Part shown: positions 17,149 to 25,412 of the stretch, one piece after another
How the letters are laid out: every line of letters starts with the position of its first letter
Position numbering within the stretch: position 1 is the first letter of the stretch
Assembly (NCBI RefSeq): GCF_900177615.1
Contig: NZ_FXAP01000009.1
Location: 1 to 64,000, forward strand
Direction: 5' to 3'
Source: Plantibacter flavus
Lineage (GTDB): Bacteria > Actinomycetota > Actinomycetes > Actinomycetales > Microbacteriaceae
DNA length: 64,000 nt
Made by a program: the position numbers and the translations under genes
The notes under the pieces: generated by a model
What the model saw: the letters and a program-made list of their open reading frames with translations, nothing else
What the model was told of the DNA's origin: nothing
Database searches by the model: none

Positions 17149-17181
17149 TCGCGAATCGGTGATCGCGTGTCCGATTCGCGA
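17149..17181. promoter_or_regulatory. 11-bp perfect inverted repeat after AraC gene
   Basis: TCGCGAATCGG and CCGATTCGCGA are perfect complements separated by 11 nt, starting 9 nt after the AraC stop. It could be a terminator for the AraC gene (no U-tract follows) or a regulator site for the iron-uptake operon. Confidence 0.5.
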
Positions 17182-17231
17182 AAGAACACGTCGGATCCAC
17201 TCGATTGCGCCAGAGTGAGATGACAGCTAAC

Positions 17232-17250
17232 TTTGGTTAGGCAATCCTTC
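17232..17250 (+). promoter_or_regulatory. DtxR/IdeR-type iron box
   Basis: TTTGGTTAGGCAATCCTTC matches the 19-bp DtxR/IdeR consensus (TTAGGTTAGGCTAACCTAA) at 14 of 19 positions, including the core TTAGGC and the CCT of the other half. It lies about 130 bp before the substrate-binding lipoprotein gene. Iron-bound DtxR/IdeR would repress the importer when iron is plentiful. Confidence 0.75.
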
Positions 17251-17380
17251 ATCATCTCCTCCTTGTGTGTGACGCCGGCTGTTCACGGCCGCCATGCCCG
17301 ACCCCTCGACGACGTCCTCCGGCGCCGTCGTTCGTCGTGCGCGCACGCAGGTGTCAGCAAGCAGCACCCGAAAGGACCCC

Positions 17381-18406
17381 ATGCAGCGCGCATCACGTCT
17401 CGTCGCCCTCTCCGCGGCGGCGTTCCTCACCATCGGCCTCGCGGCCTGCTCGTCGTCTTCGGCCGAAGAAGGCACCGGCAGTGGCGACGGCTTCACGCCG
17501 ATCACGATCGAGCACGCGCTCGGCACCACGACGATCGACGCCAAGCCGGAGCGTGTCGCCACCGTGAACTGGGCGAACCACGAGGTGCCACTGGCCCTCG
17601 GCGTCGTGCCCGTCGGGATGGCCGCCGCGAACTTCGGTGACGACGACGGTGACGGGATGCTCCCCTGGGTCGAGGAGAAGCTCGAAGCGCTCGACGCCGA
17701 GCCCCCGGTGCTCTTCGACGAGACCGACGGGATCGACTTCGAGGCCGTCGCCGACACGAACCCCGACGTCATCCTCGCCGCATACTCTGGGCTCACCCAG
17801 GAGGACTACGACACCCTCACCGAGATCGCCCCCGTCGTGGCCTACCCGGAGACCGCCTGGGGCACGTCCTGGCGCGACACCATCCTGTTCAACAGCGAGG
17901 CGATGGGAATGGCCGACGAGGGCGAAGCGCTCGTGACGCAGCTCGAAGAGGAGATCGGCGAGGCGGCGGCGGCGTACCCGCAGCTCGAGGGCAAGACCGC
18001 GATGTTCCTCACCCACGTCGACACCAGTGACCTCAGCGAGGTCAGCTACTACACGACCCACGACACCCGCACCGCGTTCTTCGAGGACCTCGGCCTCGCG
18101 TTCCCAGAGAGCGTCGCGACGGCCTCCGCCGAGACCGAGTTGTTCTCCCTGACGCAGAGCGCCGAACAGGCCGACGAGTTCAGCGACGTCGACATCATCG
18201 TGACGTACGGCGGCGACGAGCTCATCGCGGCACTCGAGGCCGACCCGCTGCTGTCGCAGATGCCCGCCGTCGCGAACGGCGCCATCGTCGCCCTCCCCGG
18301 CACCAGCCCCCTCGGAACGGCCGCCAACCCGACGCCGCTCTCGATCTCCTGGATCCTCGACGACTACCTGAAGCTGCTCGCGCAGGCGGCAGACCAGGCG
18401 GCGTGA
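17381..18406 (+). CDS. Fe-siderophore ABC transporter, substrate-binding lipoprotein
   Basis: A 341-aa FecB/FhuD-type binding protein. A lipoprotein signal (ALSAAAFLTIGLAAC) puts the lipidated Cys at residue 23. The mature part has KPERVATVNWANHEVPLALG and NPDVILAAYSGLTQEDYDTL, the typical class III binding-protein framework with a single linking helix. ATG 17381 has AAAGGA upstream; the longer frame from 17294 would place residues before the signal peptide. First gene of the importer operon behind the DtxR box; its stop overlaps the first permease start. Confidence 0.9.
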   Translation: MQRASRLVALSAAAFLTIGLAACSSSSAEEGTGSGDGFTPITIEHALGTTTIDAKPERVATVNWANHEVPLALGVVPVGMAAANFGDDDGDGMLPWVEEKLEALDAEPPVLFDETDGIDFEAVADTNPDVILAAYSGLTQEDYDTLTEIAPVVAYPETAWGTSWRDTILFNSEAMGMADEGEALVTQLEEEIGEAAAAYPQLEGKTAMFLTHVDTSDLSEVSYYTTHDTRTAFFEDLGLAFPESVATASAETELFSLTQSAEQADEFSDVDIIVTYGGDELIAALEADPLLSQMPAVANGAIVALPGTSPLGTAANPTPLSISWILDDYLKLLAQAADQAA

Positions 18407-19449
18407 TCACCGGTACCGCCACCCCACCCGCCCCGGGTGTCGCCGTCGTGCGACGCCCGAGGCGGGTTCGTGGGCTCTGGCTCCTCGTCGCAGCCCTCGT
18501 CCTCCTCGCCGCGATGGTCGGTTCCGTGACGATCGGCTCGCGCGACGTCGACTGGTCAGCGGTCCTCGGTGCCGTCGCGGGTGGCGTGGACGGCTTCGAC
18601 CAGGCGGCGGTGGCCAAGCGGATCCCACGCACGCTCCTCGCGGTCGTGGCCGGTGCGGCGCTCGGCGTCTCCGGCGCCGTCATGCAGGGCGTGACCCGCA
18701 ACCCCCTCGCCGACCCGGGCATCCTCGGGATCAACCTCGGTGCCTCCCTCGCCGTCGTGACCGGCCTCGCGTACTTCGGGCTCGCAGCGGCGAGCACCAC
18801 CATCTGGGTCGCGATCATCGGCGCCGGAGCCACGGCGGTCTTCGTCTACACGGTCGGCTCGCTCGGCCGCGGCGGCGCGACACCGCTCAAGCTCGCCCTC
18901 GCGGGCGCCGCGACGTCCGCCGCGCTCGCCTCCGTCATCACGGCCGTCGTGCTGCCCCGCGGTGACATCGCGAGCAGTGTGCGGTCCTGGCAGATCGGTG
19001 GCGTCGGTGGCGCCACCGTCGTCCAACTCGAGCAGGTGCTGCCGTTCCTGGTCGTCGGGTTCCTCGTCTGCCTGCTGTCCGCACGCGGTCTCAACTCCCT
19101 CGCGCTCGGCGACGAGCTCGCCGCCGGCCTCGGTGAACGCGTCGCCATCGCACGCGGTGCGGCGGCCCTCGGTTCTGTGGTGCTCTGCGGGGCGGCGACC
19201 GCGGTCACCGGCCCCATCGGCTTCGTCGGGCTCGTCGTGCCGCATGCCTGTCGGCTCATCGTCGGCGTCGACCACCGGTGGCTCCTCCCCTTCTCAGCCG
19301 TCGTCGGGGCGATACTCCTCACCGTCGCCGACGTCCTCGGCCGCATCGTCGCCCGCCCCACGGAGATCGACGTGGGCATCATCACCGCGTTGATCGGCGC
19401 TCCGATCTTCATCGCGATCGTCCGTCGGCAGAAGGTGAGCGCCCTGTGA
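18403..19449 (+). CDS. Fe-siderophore ABC transporter permease 1 (FecCD family)
   Basis: A 348-aa permease with about nine to ten membrane segments. RIPRTLLAVVAGAALGVSGAVMQGVTRNPLADPGILGIN is the FecCD hallmark and GFVGLVVPHACRLIVG the later cytoplasmic coupling loop to the ATPase. The GTG start overlaps the binding-protein stop (GTGA). Forms a heterodimer with the next permease. Confidence 0.92.
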   Translation: MITGTATPPAPGVAVVRRPRRVRGLWLLVAALVLLAAMVGSVTIGSRDVDWSAVLGAVAGGVDGFDQAAVAKRIPRTLLAVVAGAALGVSGAVMQGVTRNPLADPGILGINLGASLAVVTGLAYFGLAAASTTIWVAIIGAGATAVFVYTVGSLGRGGATPLKLALAGAATSAALASVITAVVLPRGDIASSVRSWQIGGVGGATVVQLEQVLPFLVVGFLVCLLSARGLNSLALGDELAAGLGERVAIARGAAALGSVVLCGAATAVTGPIGFVGLVVPHACRLIVGVDHRWLLPFSAVVGAILLTVADVLGRIVARPTEIDVGIITALIGAPIFIAIVRRQKVSAL

Positions 19450-20522
19450 CCGTGCGCGAACCCGTCGCGGCGCCCGGCCTCGGTGGACGGACGCCCTCGA
19501 CCATCGACCGCGTCGTCGGTGGACGCCGGGTGCGCCGTCGTCGCCGGGTCGCCGTGATGACCACCCTCGCCGCGCTCATCGTCGCGGTCTTCCTGATCTC
19601 CCTGATGGTTGGCAACACCTTCTATCCGCCGAGCGACGTCATGCGCGTCATCCTCGGTCAGGACGTGCCGGGCGCCTCCTTCACCGTCGGACGGCTGCGG
19701 CTCCCCCGGGCGGCCCTCGCGGTCGTCGCCGGGGCTTCGTTCGGCCTGGCCGGCGTCACCTTCCAGACGATGCTGCGGAACCCCCTCGCGAGCCCGGACA
19801 TCATCGGCATCAGCGCCGGGTCGAGCGCGGCCGCCGCCTTCGCGATCGTTACCCTCTCGCTCGGCGCGACCGAGGTGTCGGTCTTCGCCATCGTCGTCGG
19901 CCTCGCCGTGGCGGTCCTCGTCTACGTCCTGGCCTACCGCGGCGGCGTCGCCGGAACCCGACTCATCCTGATCGGCATCGGTGTCGCCGCCATGCTCGAC
20001 AGTGTGACGACGTACATCCTGTCGCGGGCGGCCCAGTGGGACCTGCAGGAGGCGACCCGGTGGCTGACCGGCAGTCTCAACGGGACGAGCTGGTCGCAGG
20101 TCGGTCCGGTCGTCGTCGCGCTGCTCGTGCTCGTGCCCGTCCTCCTCGCCCAGTCGAGGAACCTCGCCGCGACCAGACTCGGCGACGACACCGCCGCCGC
20201 ACTCGGCGTCCACGTCGACCGGACGCGCCTGATCGTGATCGTCGCGGCAGTCGGCCTCATCGCGTTCGCGACCGCGGCGTCTGGGCCCATCGCGTTCGTC
20301 GCGTTCCTCTCCGGCCCCATCGCCTCGCGGATCGTCGGACGCGGCGGGTCGATGCTCGTGCCCGCCGCGCTCGTGGGTGCCCTCCTCGTCCTCGTGGCCG
20401 ATCTCACCGGGCAGTACCTCCTCGGCGCGCGCTACCCCGTCGGCGTCGTGACCGGGGTGCTCGGAGCGCCGTTCCTCATCTGGCTCATCATCCGCACCAA
20501 CCGCGCCGGTGGCTCGCTGTGA
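19446..20522 (+). CDS. Fe-siderophore ABC transporter permease 2 (FecCD family)
   Basis: A 358-aa permease from the GTG at 19446, overlapping the stop of permease 1 by four bases. It has a basic N-terminal tail (GRRVRRRRRVAVM) before the first helix, then RLPRAALAVVAGASFGLAGVTFQ, RNPLASPDIIGISAGSS and the coupling region around GPIAFVAFLSGPIASRI. An in-frame ATG at 19278 would extend into permease 1 and is rejected. Confidence 0.92.
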   Translation: MTVREPVAAPGLGGRTPSTIDRVVGGRRVRRRRRVAVMTTLAALIVAVFLISLMVGNTFYPPSDVMRVILGQDVPGASFTVGRLRLPRAALAVVAGASFGLAGVTFQTMLRNPLASPDIIGISAGSSAAAAFAIVTLSLGATEVSVFAIVVGLAVAVLVYVLAYRGGVAGTRLILIGIGVAAMLDSVTTYILSRAAQWDLQEATRWLTGSLNGTSWSQVGPVVVALLVLVPVLLAQSRNLAATRLGDDTAAALGVHVDRTRLIVIVAAVGLIAFATAASGPIAFVAFLSGPIASRIVGRGGSMLVPAALVGALLVLVADLTGQYLLGARYPVGVVTGVLGAPFLIWLIIRTNRAGGSL

Positions 20523-20556
20523 CCGGCACACCGCCCGACCATCCCGGAGGCACCCT

Positions 20557-21360
20557 GTGACCACGGAACACCACCTCCTCGTCGAGCGACTCGCGCTCGG
20601 CTACGGCGACCGGACCGTCATCGACGGACTCGACCTCCTCGTCCCACCCGGCCGGGTGACGGCGATCGTCGGCGCGAACGCCTGCGGCAAGTCGACGCTG
20701 CTGCGATCGATGTCCCGCCTGCTGACGCCTCGGAGCGGCCGCGTCGTCCTCGACGGCAAGGACGTGCACCGACTGCCGGCGAAGCAGCTGGCACGCACGC
20801 TCGGCCTGCTCCCGCAGTCGCCCATCGCGCCGGAGGGGATCACGGTCGCCGACCTCGTCGGACGAGGCAGACACCCGCACCAGGGCTTCCTCTCCCGCTG
20901 GAGCACCGAGGACGACGTCGCGGTCGCTGCGGCGCTCGACGCCACCGAGACGAGCGAGCTCGCGGACCGGCATGTCGATGAGCTGTCCGGCGGACAACGT
21001 CAGCGCGTGTGGATCGCGATGGCGCTCGCGCAGCAGACCGACCTGCTCCTCCTCGACGAACCGACCACCTTCCTCGACGTGAGCCACCAGGTGGAGGTGC
21101 TCGACCTCCTCACGGACCTCAACCGTTCCCGCGGGACGACCATCGTCATGGTGCTCCACGACCTGAACCTCGCCGCACGTTACGCCGACCACCTCATCGC
21201 CCTCGCCGGTGGCCGTCTCCATGCGGCGGGGACACCCCACGAGGTGCTGACGGAGTCGACGGTGCGTGCGGTGTTCGGACTGCAGAACCAGGTCATCACC
21301 GACCCGACCTCGGGCAAGCCGCTCATGCTGCCGATCGGCCGTCACCACGTGACGGTCTGA
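20557..21360 (+). CDS. Fe-siderophore ABC transporter ATP-binding protein (FecE-like)
   Basis: A 267-aa ATPase. Walker A GANACGKST (39-47), Q-loop in LLPQSP, signature LSGGQRQR (143-150), Walker B LLLLDEPT (163-170) and H-loop in MVLHDLN. GTG 20557 has GGAGG six bases upstream, 34 nt after the permease stop. Completes a four-gene importer with no exporter or synthase nearby, so it likely takes up siderophores made elsewhere or by other organisms. Confidence 0.92.
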   Translation: MTTEHHLLVERLALGYGDRTVIDGLDLLVPPGRVTAIVGANACGKSTLLRSMSRLLTPRSGRVVLDGKDVHRLPAKQLARTLGLLPQSPIAPEGITVADLVGRGRHPHQGFLSRWSTEDDVAVAAALDATETSELADRHVDELSGGQRQRVWIAMALAQQTDLLLLDEPTTFLDVSHQVEVLDLLTDLNRSRGTTIVMVLHDLNLAARYADHLIALAGGRLHAAGTPHEVLTESTVRAVFGLQNQVITDPTSGKPLMLPIGRHHVTV

Positions 21361-21398
21361 ACGGGGGCGTCACCGTCGACCCCGTCTAGGCTGGGCGC

Positions 21399-21584
21399 AT
21401 GGGTGATGAGGACCGCCGGAAGCGAGCCGCCGAGCAGGAGGCCCGGGCGCTGCGTGCGCTCGAGTCGATCAGGAACGGCGGCGATCTCGGCAAGGAGACC
21501 CTCGACCTCTCGAACGAGTACTCCGACGGACTGCGCACCCGCGTCGCAGCGTGGTTCCGTGGCGCGAGGCGCCGGAAGGACTGA
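21399..21584 (+). CDS. Small charged protein, unknown
   Basis: A 61-aa protein rich in Arg, Glu and Asp, predicted mostly helical (EDRRKRAAEQEARALRALESI), with a basic tail (FRGARRRKD). No family recognised. ATG 21399, separated by 38 nt from the ATPase stop. Codon use is like the neighbours. Confidence 0.5.
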   Translation: MGDEDRRKRAAEQEARALRALESIRNGGDLGKETLDLSNEYSDGLRTRVAAWFRGARRRKD

Positions 21585-21590
21585 GCGCTG

Positions 21591-22055
21591 TCAGTCCGCC
21601 TGCGCCGGGTGCACCGGGTAGTGGCTCGTGATCGAGACGCGGTTGAAGGCGTTGATCACGATCGCCAGCCACCGGACCGCGGCGATCTGACCGTTCGTGA
21701 GCGTCGACAGGTCGTCGTCCGGCAAGCGCCTTCGGTGCTGGACGTCCGCGATGAGGGTGACGTCCTCGGTGATCGCGAGTGCGGCCTGCTCCACCGGGCT
21801 GAAGTACTCGCTGTCGCGCCAGGCGGACAGGATGGCGAGGCGTTCCGTGGTCTCGCCGACCGCGATCGCGTCGTCGACGTGGAGACGCAGGCAGTACGCG
21901 CAACCGTTGATCTGCGAGGCCCGGATCCGGATCAGCTCGATGAGCCGCTTGTCGATGCCGGCGTCGAGTGCCGCGCGACCCGCGGCGCGGCCGGTCTCGA
22001 CGAGCGCCTGATAGACCTCGGGTGATTCCTTGTCGAGCCAGACGTCGGCGCTCAT
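21591..22055 (-). CDS. AhpD-like carboxymuconolactone decarboxylase family protein
   Basis: A 154-aa CMD-family protein. The redox centre GCAYCLRLHV has C52, C55 and H59, with E40 as proton relay, as in AhpD-type alkylhydroperoxidases. Helical segments flank it (KRLIELIRIRASQ, ERLAILSAWRDSEYFSPVEQAAL). Such proteins reduce peroxides using a partner thiol system. ATG 22055 has GAGAGGA upstream. The gene stands apart from any ahpC. It is convergent with the small gene at 21399. Confidence 0.88.
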   Translation of the reverse strand: MSADVWLDKESPEVYQALVETGRAAGRAALDAGIDKRLIELIRIRASQINGCAYCLRLHVDDAIAVGETTERLAILSAWRDSEYFSPVEQAALAITEDVTLIADVQHRRRLPDDDLSTLTNGQIAAVRWLAIVINAFNRVSITSHYPVHPAQAD

Positions 22056-22144
22056 GGGGTTCCTCTCGTCACTGGGCGGGCGCGGTCCCGCAGACCACTC
22101 CTCCAACGCTAACGCGCGTGGCGAGAGGACGTCACCGTGCTGCG

Positions 22145-22363
22145 TCACCGCGGCGGGATGTCCTGGCGCGTGACCGGGACCGCTGGTGCGTCGTCGTGGG
22201 GTCGCAGTTCCACCCGACGACTGCCGCAGGCGGCGCACCGAAGGTAGCGCAGCGACCCCTCCGAGGTGGTGTGCGCCGACTCCGTCGCCCAGGTGTGGCG
22301 GCAGGCGTCGACGGCGTTCGGCGACGGTTCGGAGGACTGCGGGGGTGCGTCGAGGAGGGTCAT
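22145..22363 (-). CDS. Small protein with CxxC zinc-ribbon-like motif
   Basis: A 72-aa protein from ATG 22363. Residues around LRYLRCAACGSRRVEL hold a CxxC, with an upstream ACRHTW Cys/His pair, which could form a small zinc ribbon. The rest is low complexity. No family recognised. It is divergent from the CGNR gene with starts 26 bp apart, suggesting a shared control region. Confidence 0.5.
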   Translation of the reverse strand: MTLLDAPPQSSEPSPNAVDACRHTWATESAHTTSEGSLRYLRCAACGSRRVELRPHDDAPAVPVTRQDIPPR

Positions 22364-22388
22364 GACTCCACCATGATGTAATGGCGTT

Positions 22389-22934
22389 ATGCATCTCAAC
22401 CCTTACGGCTCGTACGCCGTCCTCCTGGCCGCTTCGCTGGCGAACGACTGGCCCGACGACCGGGACGACATCGTCGCCCGCACCCGCGAGCACGGGATGA
22501 CGATGCCCTTCACCGAGGTGGCCCGTGACCACGCCCGCGTCCGCCGGGTCGTCGACGAGTGGCTGACCGTCGTCGACGCGGCCGACGATCAGGCCAGGGC
22601 GGCCGCGCTCAACCGCCAGATGGCCGCTGCGGCCGCGTTCCCGCGGCTGACGGACCACGACGGCGAGGGGTGGCACCTGCACTACCGCGATGAGCACCAG
22701 GCGCTCCCCGAGGTCCTCGCCGCGGTGATCAGCGTCGGGACCGCCCTCCACCTGACGACGAGGGGGATGCAGCGTCTCGGTCGGTGTGCCGCGGGGACCG
22801 AACCGGGCGACACCTGCCGGAGGGTCGTCGTCGACGTCACCCGCAACGGCCGTCAGCGCTACTGCTCGGTGCGGTGCGCCAACCGGTCGGGCGTCCGCAG
22901 GCACCGCGCACGCGCGGGCGGCTCAGGCCGCTGA
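22389..22934 (+). CDS. CGNR zinc-finger (ABATE domain) regulator-like protein
   Basis: A 181-aa protein. The N-terminal ABATE-like stress-sensing region (LNPYGSYAVLLAASLANDWP) is followed by a C-terminal CGNR-type zinc finger: GRCAAGTEPGDTCRRVVVDVTRNGRQRYCSVRCANRSGVRRHR, here quoted only for its C-x-C spacing at about residues 131, 141, 157 and 161. The finger binds DNA in this family. The GN of CGNR is replaced by AN. The last 12 bp overlap the end of the convergent kinase gene. Confidence 0.8.
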   Translation: MHLNPYGSYAVLLAASLANDWPDDRDDIVARTREHGMTMPFTEVARDHARVRRVVDEWLTVVDAADDQARAAALNRQMAAAAAFPRLTDHDGEGWHLHYRDEHQALPEVLAAVISVGTALHLTTRGMQRLGRCAAGTEPGDTCRRVVVDVTRNGRQRYCSVRCANRSGVRRHRARAGGSGR

Positions 22935-24107
22935 TCGGGCGTCGGGCAACAGGAACCAGACGCTCGCTCCCCCGAGCCCCGACTCGTCGATCTCGATCCG
23001 GCCACCGTGCGCCTCGACGATGCGTCGACAGGTCGAGAGGCCGATGCCGAGGCCGGCGACCTCGCTCCCCGCCGCGCGTTCCATGAGGTCGAAGACGCGC
23101 TCACGCTGCTCCGGAGCGACACCGGGACCGTTGTCCTCGACCGCGACCAGCACCCCGGCGGAGACCCGCTCGGCCTGCACCAGCACGTGCGGGACGACTC
23201 CGGCGGCTGCACTGAACTTCACCGCGTTCGCGATCAGATTCTGCAGCAGCGCGCCCAGCAACGTCTCGTCGCCGTGCACCTGGAAGGGCGTGTCGACGTC
23301 GACGGTCGCGCCGGTCGAGGTGATGGTCGCATCGAGGTCCTCGATCACCGAGGACACGAGCGGCCCGAGGTCGATCGGCGCGCGTCGCGGACGGGCGCCA
23401 CCGATCCGGGCGAAGTCGAGCAGGTCGGTGATCATCGCCGCCATCCGGTCGGCGGCGGACTCGGCTCGCGCGAGTGCCTTCGCCGCGTGCGGTGCGTTCA
23501 CCATGTCCGGGCTGTCGGTCGCGAGCTCGAGGAACCCGGAGACCGCCATGAGCGGGTTGCGCAGGTCGTGGCTCACCTGGCCGGCGAACTGGGCGAGCTG
23601 CTCGTTGGACTGGCCGAGCTCGTAGGTGAGGCGGAGCAGCTCGAGGACGTCGACGACCTGCCTCGCGAGGAGGTCGAGGGCCTTGCCCTGTTCCGGAGAC
23701 AGCTCACGGACCCGGTCGTCGAAGATGCACAGGGTGCCGATCGGGACGCCGTCGGGGGTGACGAGCGGGCTCGATGCGTAGAAGCGGACGTTGGCGAGCT
23801 CACCGGTGACGAAGGGGTTCGCCGCGAAGCGCGGGTCCTCACGAGCGTCCGAGACGATCGTCCGCACCTGCTGTTGGAACACGACCGCGCACATCGAGTC
23901 CTCGCGGGAGCAGCTCGCCGGTTCCAACCCGACCGCAGCGATCTGGTGCTGGAACCGGTCGTCGATGATGTTGATGACGGCCGTCGGCACGTCGCACATG
24001 GTCGCGGCGAGGTGGACGAGGCTCTCGAGGTCCGTCTCGGGCGGACGACCGACGACCTGGTATTCGGCGATCGCGGAGCGCCTCGTGATGTCCTCTGCGG
24101 TGATCAC
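22923..24107 (-). CDS. GAF-domain sensor histidine kinase (orphan, soluble)
   Basis: A 394-aa kinase without membrane segments. A GAF domain (about 25-160, with VPTAVINIIDDRFQHQIAAVG and IGTLCIFD) is followed by HisKA with H180 in VSHDLRNPLMAVSG, then HATPase_c (NLIANAVKFS, EDNGPGVAP, GLGIGLSTCR). The GAF resembles those of cytoplasmic light/redox/oxygen or nucleotide-sensing kinases, but the binding pocket cannot be assigned. No response regulator lies nearby. ATG 24107 fits the GAF start. Confidence 0.88.
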   Translation of the reverse strand: MITAEDITRRSAIAEYQVVGRPPETDLESLVHLAATMCDVPTAVINIIDDRFQHQIAAVGLEPASCSREDSMCAVVFQQQVRTIVSDAREDPRFAANPFVTGELANVRFYASSPLVTPDGVPIGTLCIFDDRVRELSPEQGKALDLLARQVVDVLELLRLTYELGQSNEQLAQFAGQVSHDLRNPLMAVSGFLELATDSPDMVNAPHAAKALARAESAADRMAAMITDLLDFARIGGARPRRAPIDLGPLVSSVIEDLDATITSTGATVDVDTPFQVHGDETLLGALLQNLIANAVKFSAAAGVVPHVLVQAERVSAGVLVAVEDNGPGVAPEQRERVFDLMERAAGSEVAGLGIGLSTCRRIVEAHGGRIEIDESGLGGASVWFLLPDARSAA

Positions 24108-24230
24108 GCGCGCCCTTTCGTCGTCGGAATCCGGAACGTGTCCATGCTACCCATCCAGGGCACATGCACTGCCCCGGCTGTCGGATACGTCCGGGATGTG
24201 CCGCTCGCTACCCGGACGGTCGACCGTCGC

Positions 24231-25412
24231 TCACGCGAGCTGGAGGCGCCTCCAGGCGAGTTCGGCGAGCACCGCGGCCTGCAGGTCCAGGACGCCGTCG
24301 TCGAACACCGCGCGTTCGGAGTGCAGGGCGACGGAGCCCTCATCCGGGGCGGCACCGACGAAGACGAGCACACCGGGGACCTCGTCGAGGATGTAGGCGA
24401 AGTCCTCCGACGCCATCGACGGCACCTCCTGCCGGACGACCCGGCCGGGCCCAACGAGCGCGTCGAGCGTGCCGAGGACGAACCGCGTCTCCACCGGGTC
24501 GTTGACGGTGACGGGGTAGGACGCGATGAACGTCGACTCGAGGGTGCAGCCGTGCGCCTCGGCGATCGCGGTCAGCAGCTCAGGCAGCTGCTCACGCACC
24601 GTGGTGAGCGTCGCCTTCGACAGCGTGCGGATGTTCGCCTCCAGGATGACGGCCGAGGCGAGCACGTTGCTGGCCTCGGAGTCGCTGCTCAGCCGGGTGA
24701 TGGACAGGACGGCCTGGTCGGTGGCCGGGAGCCTCCGGGCCGCGAAGGTCTGCACGGCGAGGATGAGGTGTGCGGCGACCGGTACCGGATCGACGGCGAG
24801 GTGCGGGAACGCCGCGTGACCGCCCGTCCCACGGACGGTGAGCTGCAACGCGTTGGCACTCGCCATCATCGCGCCCTCCCGCGTGACGAGCTGCCCGCGT
24901 TGGGTGCTGCAGTCGACGTGCAGCGCGTACGCCGCGACGGGTCGCTCCCCGGCGATGTCGAGCAGACCTTCCTCGAGCATGATCCGCGCGCCGGCCTGAC
25001 CCTCCTCTCCGGGCTGGAACATGAACACGACCGTGCCGGCGAGGTCGGCGCGACGGGCGACGAGCAGGCGGACGGCGCCGAGGAGACCCGCCATGTGGAG
25101 GTCGTGGCCGCAGGCGTGCATGGCCCCGGAGGTCGACGCGAACGGCAGCCCGGTCGCCTCGGTGACCGGCAGACCGTCCATGTCGGCGCGGAGCAACACG
25201 GTGGGGCCCGGGGCGCCGCCCCGGAGGACGGCGACGACCGAGGAGAGCCCGGTGCCCGTCGTGATCTCCAGGCCGAGCCCCGCGAGTTCGCGCAGGATGA
25301 TCCCCTGGGTCACGGGCAGGTCGAGGCCGATCTCGACGGCCTGGTGCAGTTCGCGTCGGACGGCCACGAGCTCGTCGCGCATCGCGGTCGCGTCCTCCTG
25401 GAAGCCGGTCAT
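24231..25412 (-). CDS. M20-family amidohydrolase (N-acyl amino acid/peptide type)
   Basis: A 393-aa M20D-like metallo-amidohydrolase. ADMDGLP (76-82), ACGHDLHMA (100-108, Cys101/His103) and QPGEEG (134-138, Glu136/137) provide the two-metal centre of the IAA-amino-acid/hippurate hydrolase branch, and EDFAYI near the end gives further ligands. It cleaves N-acyl bonds. ATG 25412 overlaps the stop of the upstream amidohydrolase. It is the last gene of the mevalonate/HMG-CoA operon and would release an amine from an acyl chain; the real substrate is unknown. Confidence 0.88.
   Translation of the reverse strand: MTGFQEDATAMRDELVAVRRELHQAVEIGLDLPVTQGIILRELAGLGLEITTGTGLSSVVAVLRGGAPGPTVLLRADMDGLPVTEATGLPFASTSGAMHACGHDLHMAGLLGAVRLLVARRADLAGTVVFMFQPGEEGQAGARIMLEEGLLDIAGERPVAAYALHVDCSTQRGQLVTREGAMMASANALQLTVRGTGGHAAFPHLAVDPVPVAAHLILAVQTFAARRLPATDQAVLSITRLSSDSEASNVLASAVILEANIRTLSKATLTTVREQLPELLTAIAEAHGCTLESTFIASYPVTVNDPVETRFVLGTLDALVGPGRVVRQEVPSMASEDFAYILDEVPGVLVFVGAAPDEGSVALHSERAVFDDGVLDLQAAVLAELAWRRLQLA

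Noticed and set aside
24159-24202. GGCACAT/ATGTGCC repeat between the M20 and kinase genes as a terminator
   Set aside because: The stem is broken by an asymmetric 7-nt bulge and a 13-nt loop; too weak to call.
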